The notes beneath the pieces were generated by a model. That model did no database searches. It was not told the origin of the DNA and was given only the letters and a program-made list of their open reading frames with translations. A stretch of DNA of 10,076 nucleotides from Anaerolineales bacterium Chloro_02 (GTDB lineage Bacteria; Chloroflexota; Anaerolineae; Anaerolineales; Anaerolineaceae). This document shows, in pieces, positions 7,081 to 10,076 of the stretch (its first letter is position 1; each line of letters opens with the position of its first letter). The position numbers and the translations under genes were made by a program. The stretch covers positions 1-10,076 of the forward strand of contig LUZV01000050.1 in the NCBI GenBank assembly GCA_001603765.1, written 5' to 3'.

Positions 7081-7586
7081 ATGTCTCATTAAAAGCGACT
7101 GCCTACCATGAGGCGGGCCATGCTGTCGTATCTTTCGTTTTAGGGCGGAGGTTCAAGCGGGTTAGCATCGAGCCGATGGACGACGCGGCCGGGTATGTCG
7201 AATACTACGATGACCGGATCATCAGGAAGATCTTGGCGGGTGCGTGTGTGGTTCCCTGGTTGATAGAGCATCCAGACGAGGAGACCAGGATCGTAAATCG
7301 TTCCATCAGTTCCGCAATGGCTGGCTACATGGCTCAAGAGATAGGGGTCCCTGGGAGCGTCACATCTGAGCAATGGGATAGTGATCGAGAACTCATTATA
7401 GACATTCTTGTTAGTTGGGACCCTGATAATGGATGGGATGAAGCTAGACGAGAGGTTGGGACTTTATTATCGAGTAATTGGCATCTAGTGGCGCTTCTGG
7501 CGGAGGCCTTGTTATCGAGGAGAACGTTGACCGGGAAAGAGGCGAGGGCGATCCTGGTGGGCGAGCCGAGGGCGGGGCGGTTATGA
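7074..7586 (+). CDS. Small stand-alone M41 (FtsH-type) peptidase-like protein
   Basis: The 170-residue product has the zinc-protease motif HEAGH at 12-16 (H12, E13, H16), close to the N-terminus. The block AMAGYMAQEIG at 81-91 resembles the FtsH segment in which AGRAAEE-like residues follow, and D104 in WDSDRELI is the likely third zinc ligand, 88 residues after H16. There is no AAA+ ATPase and no membrane segment, so unlike FtsH it should be soluble and not ATP-driven. Small M41-like proteins occur in phages and archaeal elements, and their substrates are unknown to me. The start at 7074 follows GGTGAT at 7065-7070 with a short gap. It lies 57 bases after res in the same direction, probably one transcript. 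Its end is 1 base from the next start. Confidence 0.72.
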   Translation: MTDVSLKATAYHEAGHAVVSFVLGRRFKRVSIEPMDDAAGYVEYYDDRIIRKILAGACVVPWLIEHPDEETRIVNRSISSAMAGYMAQEIGVPGSVTSEQWDSDRELIIDILVSWDPDNGWDEARREVGTLLSSNWHLVALLAEALLSRRTLTGKEARAILVGEPRAGRL

Positions 7587-7594
7587 AATGAAGG
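7570..7594 (+). repeat. 25-bp junction repeat at the end of the M41-like gene
   Basis: This copy spans the last codons of the M41-like gene and the first codons of the next gene, and matches 7056-7080 in 22 of 25 bases including an identical GGGCGGGGCGGT. In both copies an ATG used as a start codon lies 6 bases after the 12-mer. Confidence 0.55.
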
Positions 7595-8058
7595 CGATTC
7601 ATAGGCCTTTCGTGTATCTGGATTGCCCCTTTACGGGTGATAAAGTCGGGGTTGATAAGTCGATTGCCCCTTTGATCGATCTGATATGGAAGGCGGGAAT
7701 TGAGACGACGGATAGCTGTATTCGTCACAGTCATTTCAGGAAGCGTCCGGGGTTCCGATTTGAATGTATTCCCCGAACTTGGATAGCATTTCGAAGTAGT
7801 GAGGATGCAGAGCGGTTTATGAAAATCGTTATGTCCCGACTTGATCCCGACGACGAGATGTATAAGAGGATCAACGGCGATCTAGGGCTTGATTTTGAGC
7901 CTGAATACCCTTACCACCAGGGGCGACACTGGATATATGACGTGTCCCATACTGGGATTTATCAGGGCGACGTTCCAAGGTTCGGGGTATCGGTGTGGTT
8001 CCCTCTGGCTGACTTCCCGCGGGTCCTGGAGCTATTCAAGGCGGGGGTGGTGGGGTAG
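7588..8058 (+). CDS. Unrecognised 156-residue protein
   Basis: I do not recognise a named family. The N-terminal part reads VYLDCPFTGDKVGVDKSIA (9-27), then PLIDLIWKAGIETTDSC (28-44), followed by an aromatic and arginine-rich stretch, WIAFRSSEDAERFM at 65-78 and a C-terminal VSVWFPLADFPRVLELF. The layout, with a start rich in Cys and Asp, a segment of the kind 'solitary helix, GIxTxxSC', and a later 'I-x-F-x-S-x-EDAERF', recalls small proteins of viruses and archaeal elements, from memory only. No signal peptide or membrane helix is seen, so it should be cytoplasmic. The start is 1 base past the M41-like stop, implying coupled translation. A terminator-like element directly follows, which makes this the last gene of the operon. 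Confidence 0.7.
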   Translation: MKAIHRPFVYLDCPFTGDKVGVDKSIAPLIDLIWKAGIETTDSCIRHSHFRKRPGFRFECIPRTWIAFRSSEDAERFMKIVMSRLDPDDEMYKRINGDLGLDFEPEYPYHQGRHWIYDVSHTGIYQGDVPRFGVSVWFPLADFPRVLELFKAGVVG

Positions 8059-8088
8059 ATCCTCCCCCTCCCCCATTTCTCTTTTTTT
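8042..8088 (+). terminator. Terminator at the end of the R-M operon
   Basis: A G-rich run covering the last codons and stop (about 8042-8055) can pair with a C-rich run at 8061-8074, and T7 follows at 8082-8088. In Archaea the T-run alone can terminate, and here it lies just past the last gene. Pairing is imperfect with GU pairs. Confidence 0.6.
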
Positions 8089-8174
8089 ATTCGACCTCGT
8101 TATTCAATTCTCTACGTGCGTTTTGTGGGTATCTCGCCCTGGAGGTCCTTAGCCATCGACCGGGCCAGTGATCC

Positions 8175-8340
8175 TCGCCAGGCGTGGCGATGGAGAGGCC
8201 GTCCCGGTGGACGGGGCGATCTTCTCCCCCTCCCCTCCCCAGTGGTTCTATGATATCTCACATGCTATTCCTAATAATATCATAGAACTATACCAGGTGA
8301 AAGGGTCCGGGCTCTCCACCCCCTCCGGCGGCGGTGGAGA
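8175..8340 (+). ncRNA. Candidate structured RNA: four hairpins in a row
   Basis: Perfect stems seen by eye are TCGCCA/TGGCGA with loop GGCG (8175-8190), CCGTCC/GGACGG with loop CGGT (8199-8214), GTTCTATGATAT/ATATCATAGAAC with a 20-base loop (8245-8288), and TCTCCACC/GGTGGAGA with a 12-base loop (8313-8340). I see no C/D or H/ACA boxes and cannot place it in a known RNA family. Because the stems are symmetrical the strand is uncertain, and the elements may instead be bidirectional terminators or protein-binding sites. Confidence 0.3.
8245..8288. repeat. 12-bp perfect inverted repeat
   Basis: GTTCTATGATAT at 8245-8256 is the exact reverse complement of 8277-8288, separated by 20 bases. It is an AT-rich island in GC-rich surroundings. 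It could be a hairpin in RNA or a two-site operator. Confidence 0.85.
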
Positions 8341-8444
8341 TGGGGTGGATATAATAGAAATCGATGTATCGAATGGGGGGCGATAGAGAATCGGGCTTTG
8401 TCTAATTTTGTCACTTTGTCAAATCGGGGAGGAGATGGAGGGCG

Positions 8445-9140
8445 TCACTCCGCCGAAGGCGCAGGGGTCTCCTCTTTCCCGAACTGTAGCTCTTTGATTG
8501 ATCGGAGGATTTCTGATACCTTATCCAATAACTCTAAATCCTTAGATGTCCACTTGGGAAATTCCATCCCTCTCTCTCTTAGATCCACTGAGTAGCCCAT
8601 CATCACGGCGGGATCGTAATCCTGAGTTGCATAATATTTTTTCTCAAGTGTTTCCCATTCACCAGATGCTTTATCGAATGCAATTATTCTATCTCCGGTC
8701 CGGTGTTTTCTGAGGGCTAATGCGTGCTCTCCCATAATCAAGCTCTGCTTAATGTCCCTCGCGGTTGCAGGTCTTGGATCTTTTGCGGCTATAGGGAACC
8801 CACGCTCATCAAAACCGGCCCGTGTCACCACCCACGCTCTCGGATCGTCTTCAGACCATTCGATTCCATAATATCCCAAGACATCCATGAGTTTCTCTGA
8901 TAACTTGAAAAGTACGATCACATGTTCATCTTTTAGCGACGGGGCGACGTTCCACCACTGATCAGAGGGCATGTGCTTCAGGATTAGGGATATATCTTCA
9001 AGACTATCCAACCAGGCAGTCAGTTTCTTTTTCACCCGCACATCGTTGGTATTGCGGGTATGCGGATCTAATGAGTTCCTCGTCTCTAGCCGTTCACGCT
9101 CTAAGTCGCTCAAGAGTCTATTTCGTTTCACGCTTGGCAT
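8445..9140 (-). CDS. Unrecognised 231-residue protein, divergent from the regulator
   Basis: I do not recognise the family. From the preferred ATG at 9140 the protein starts MPSVKRNRLLSDLERERLE, a basic, helical opening, continues with VRVKKKLTAWLDSLEDISLIL (partly quoted, about 34-54) and then helical stretches up to about 90. A middle part has GIEWSEDDPRAWVVTRAGF. The C-terminus (about 196-220) is again helical, KWTSKDLELLDKVSEIL, before a Glu/Pro tail. There is no signal peptide or membrane segment. Charged helices and the basic N-terminus would fit a DNA-associated or scaffold role, which is a guess. The frame is open to an ATG at 9194, but the TATA box at 9164-9171 would then be inside the gene. 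Initiation at 9140 as a nearly leaderless message fits better. Its end faces the R-M operon. Confidence 0.75.
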   Translation of the reverse strand: MPSVKRNRLLSDLERERLETRNSLDPHTRNTNDVRVKKKLTAWLDSLEDISLILKHMPSDQWWNVAPSLKDEHVIVLFKLSEKLMDVLGYYGIEWSEDDPRAWVVTRAGFDERGFPIAAKDPRPATARDIKQSLIMGEHALALRKHRTGDRIIAFDKASGEWETLEKKYYATQDYDPAVMMGYSVDLRERGMEFPKWTSKDLELLDKVSEILRSIKELQFGKEETPAPSAE

Positions 9141-9163
9141 AACTCTTATAGTGGGGGATAATC

Positions 9164-9171
9164 TATTTAAG
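9164..9171 (-). promoter_or_regulatory. Archaeal TATA box for the minus-strand gene
   Basis: CTTAAATA on the minus strand is centred about 27 bases before ATG 9140. At the usual archaeal spacing the transcript would begin at or within a few bases of the start codon. Confidence 0.65.
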
Positions 9172-9192
9172 CTTAGCGATCGAATTGACTCC

Positions 9193-9203
9193 ATATATTT
9201 AAG
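9193..9203 (+). promoter_or_regulatory. Archaeal TATA box for the ribbon-helix-helix gene
   Basis: ATATATTTAAG is centred about 22 bases before ATG 9220, which predicts a leaderless message beginning at that ATG. The in-frame GTG at 9208 is too close to the TATA box to be on the transcript, so it is rejected as the start. Confidence 0.65.
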
Positions 9204-9219
9204 ATAGGTGACTCTTACT

Positions 9220-9402
9220 ATGAGAGTAAAAAGAAAGCGATCCGAGAGGCTAATGGATGCAGTGAGCTTCAGAGTGTCACCATCGCAGCGTGCGTTTCTG
9301 GAAAAGATCGCCGAAGAGAAGAAGGTCGGACTTTGTGAAGCTGCACGCTCAATACTTGATGAAGCGATGGAGAAGCGCGAAAAATTGAGGGGCGAAGTGT
9401 GA
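9220..9402 (+). CDS. Ribbon-helix-helix transcriptional regulator
   Basis: The 60-residue protein begins with a basic MRVKRKRSER tail and continues with AVSFRVS (14-20) as the DNA-contacting beta strand. Helix one is PSQRAFLEKIAEEKK (21-35), then a turn at G37, and helix two is CEAARSILDEAMEKREKL (39-56). Length and pattern fit a CopG/Arc-type dimeric repressor. In such families the strand inserts into the major groove of short repeated operators, and ACTCTTA words flank its own promoter. It heads the rightward cluster that leads into the primase-like gene, so it probably sets expression of that cluster and perhaps of the divergent gene. It could also be the antitoxin of a toxin pair, but the next gene does not look like a toxin. 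Confidence 0.75.
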   Translation: MRVKRKRSERLMDAVSFRVSPSQRAFLEKIAEEKKVGLCEAARSILDEAMEKREKLRGEV

Positions 9403-9403
9403 A

Positions 9404-9631
9404 ATGACCGCTAAAACGCACCAAATCTTATCCCCATGGATGGAGGCAATCGGCTTATTTCGAGAACTCGTCTCCGATGGTGGAGGGCTACTCGCCGATA
9501 TAGGGCCGGTGAGAGTATATCTCCCTCTGGAACTTGAAGCCGAACTTCGCCCAAACATCGGCAAAAAAATCGGAATTATTCGCACCGATGATCCGACCAG
9601 GCCATACCGATTCCGACTGATCGGTGGGTGA
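9404..9631 (+). CDS. Small unrecognised protein between regulator and primase
   Basis: The 75-residue product has an N-terminal helix-like part, PWMEAIGLFRELVSDGG (11-27), and a C-terminal beta-rich part, VRVYLPLELEAELRPNIGKK (36-55) then IGIIRTDDPTRPYRFRLI, which may form a small barrel. It has no cysteines or membrane segment. I do not know its function. ATG 9404 is 1 base past the regulator stop, with GAGGGG at 9387-9392 as ribosome site. The primase-like gene begins 18 bases after it, so the three genes should be one transcript. A replication accessory role is a guess from position. Confidence 0.65.
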   Translation: MTAKTHQILSPWMEAIGLFRELVSDGGGLLADIGPVRVYLPLELEAELRPNIGKKIGIIRTDDPTRPYRFRLIGG

Positions 9632-9649
9632 CACCAGAGGGCCTGCGAG

Positions 9650-10076
9650 ATGACCTCCTCCTCCGACCTCACTGCAGAGCACTACAAACGGCCCGAAGTA
9701 GAGGAGACTATCCTCCGGTGCAGTCAGGACGGCGAGGCCTGGAGGTGCTTGAACGGCGATCAAGGCTGGTACATCACCGCGGAGAACGGCGGCGTAAGGC
9801 TGAGGGGGCCGGAAGACTACGATAGGACGACGGAGGAATTTAGGACCCTTTATTGGTCCCTGGATCTTTTCGAGCCCGAAGTCAAAAGCATCACCGAGAA
9901 ATGGGACGAGGCCCGGAAGAGGCCGGTCCACCCCATCGGAACCCTTCGAGAATGTAGAGCGTATTCTCTCGGCGTTGATATCGATGCAGTAGGCCACAAT
10001 GCTTTCGATGATCTCGACACCACGAAGGCGCTGGAGGAGGCAGCGACATTCCTGATTGATCGCCTCAGAGCGGCGG
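9650..10076 (+). CDS. Archaeo-eukaryotic primase-like protein, N-terminal part (runs off the window)
   Basis: From ATG 9650 the frame is open to the window end, 142 full codons. GAGGG at 9637-9641 is 8 bases before the start. LTAEHYKRPEVEETILR (7-23) resembles the 'YYxRPEV' opening of archaeal primase small-subunit-like proteins, and GVDIDAVG (108-115) fits the hDhD metal-binding motif I of the AEP superfamily, with D110 and D112. A helix with EEAATFLIDRLR follows (129-140), as I recall before the next motif in element-encoded primases. The remaining catalytic motifs lie outside, so the assignment rests on motif I and the opening. Such primases, sometimes fused to helicases, initiate replication of archaeal plasmids and proviruses. 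GC is about 58-60%, like mod and res and unlike the DUF4268 gene. Confidence 0.6.
   Translation, partial: MTSSSDLTAEHYKRPEVEETILRCSQDGEAWRCLNGDQGWYITAENGGVRLRGPEDYDRTTEEFRTLYWSLDLFEPEVKSITEKWDEARKRPVHPIGTLRECRAYSLGVDIDAVGHNAFDDLDTTKALEEAATFLIDRLRAA

Larger units (their letters stand above)
8059..8444. other. Convergent intergenic region, no credible gene
   Basis: Between two facing genes, this 386-bp stretch contains the terminator, pyrimidine-rich tracts (8061-8088, 8221-8240), four hairpins (8175-8340), a TATA-like ATATAATA near 8350-8357 and three TTTGTC words at 8397, 8407 and 8415. Open frames such as 8168-8386 encode low-complexity Pro/Gly/Ser peptides with no ribosome site and are not believed. 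Confidence 0.6.
9142..9217. promoter_or_regulatory. Possible operator pair, ACTCTTA direct repeats
   Basis: ACTCTTA occurs at 9142-9148 and 9211-9217, in each case directly at the predicted transcription start of one of the two divergent genes. Repeated short words like this are typical of ribbon-helix-helix binding, so self-regulation by the 9220 gene is plausible but unproven. Confidence 0.3.

Noticed and set aside
8168..8386. 72-codon frame in the convergent gap
   Set aside because: The peptide is Pro/Gly/Ser-rich, there is no ribosome site, and the DNA is explained better by hairpins.
8397..8420. Three TTTGTC words as a CRISPR-like or iteron array
   Set aside because: Units are only six bases with spacings of 10 and 8, far too short for CRISPR and too few for a convincing iteron set.
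9141..9194. Upstream ATG at 9194 for the minus-strand gene
   Set aside because: This would place the TATA box and predicted start site inside the gene; ATG 9140 fits a leaderless message.
9208..9219. GTG start for the ribbon-helix-helix gene
   Set aside because: It is only about 11 bases from the centre of the TATA box, so it would lie upstream of the expected transcript start.
9488..9997. 169-codon frame on the minus strand
   Set aside because: It is antisense to the small gene and the primase-like gene, both of which have ribosome sites and sensible proteins; the composition is a shadow pattern.

Overview
The window looks archaeal. The best evidence is a pair of divergent TATA boxes (9164-9171 and 9196-9203), each about 23-27 bases ahead of a start codon with almost no leader. 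Strong GGAGG-type ribosome sites precede internal operon genes, and the last gene resembles an archaeo-eukaryotic primase. With GC near 60% in most genes and the protein families present, I would guess a methanogen of the Methanothrix/Methanosarcinales kind, but the genus is inference. The content is accessory: a restriction-modification (R-M) system next to what looks like the control and replication end of a mobile element.

Layout. 1-63 is the last 20 codons of a helix-turn-helix protein. 221-1144 encodes a DUF4268-type protein with a PD-(D/E)XK-like nuclease core, in low-GC DNA. 1188-1250 is an orphan copy of the same helix-turn-helix tail, so that gene is bracketed by a diverged 101-bp direct repeat. 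1309-4176 and 4173-7016 are a translationally coupled mod-res pair: a beta-class adenine methyltransferase and a DEAD-type helicase with a C-terminal PD-(D/E)XK nuclease. After a short scar come a small stand-alone M41-like zinc peptidase (7074-7586) and an unrecognised protein (7588-8058), closely spaced in the same direction. The 386-bp stretch 8059-8444 has no credible gene but holds a terminator-like G/C plus T7 element and four consecutive hairpins. A minus-strand gene of unknown function (8445-9140) faces the operon. Divergent from it, 9220-9402 (ribbon-helix-helix regulator), 9404-9631 (small unknown) and 9650-10076 (primase-like, cut by the window end) run rightwards as a tight cluster.

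How they may work together. Mod would methylate adenine in a target site and, with Res, cut unmodified DNA. The DUF4268 protein is a plausible second nuclease of the island. The ribbon-helix-helix protein probably controls its own divergent promoter region and so the primase cluster. The most unusual signals are the direct repeats around two accessory genes, a low-GC patch placed exactly over the target-recognition part of Mod, and the structured intergenic region. I did not find a system that I can call new with confidence.
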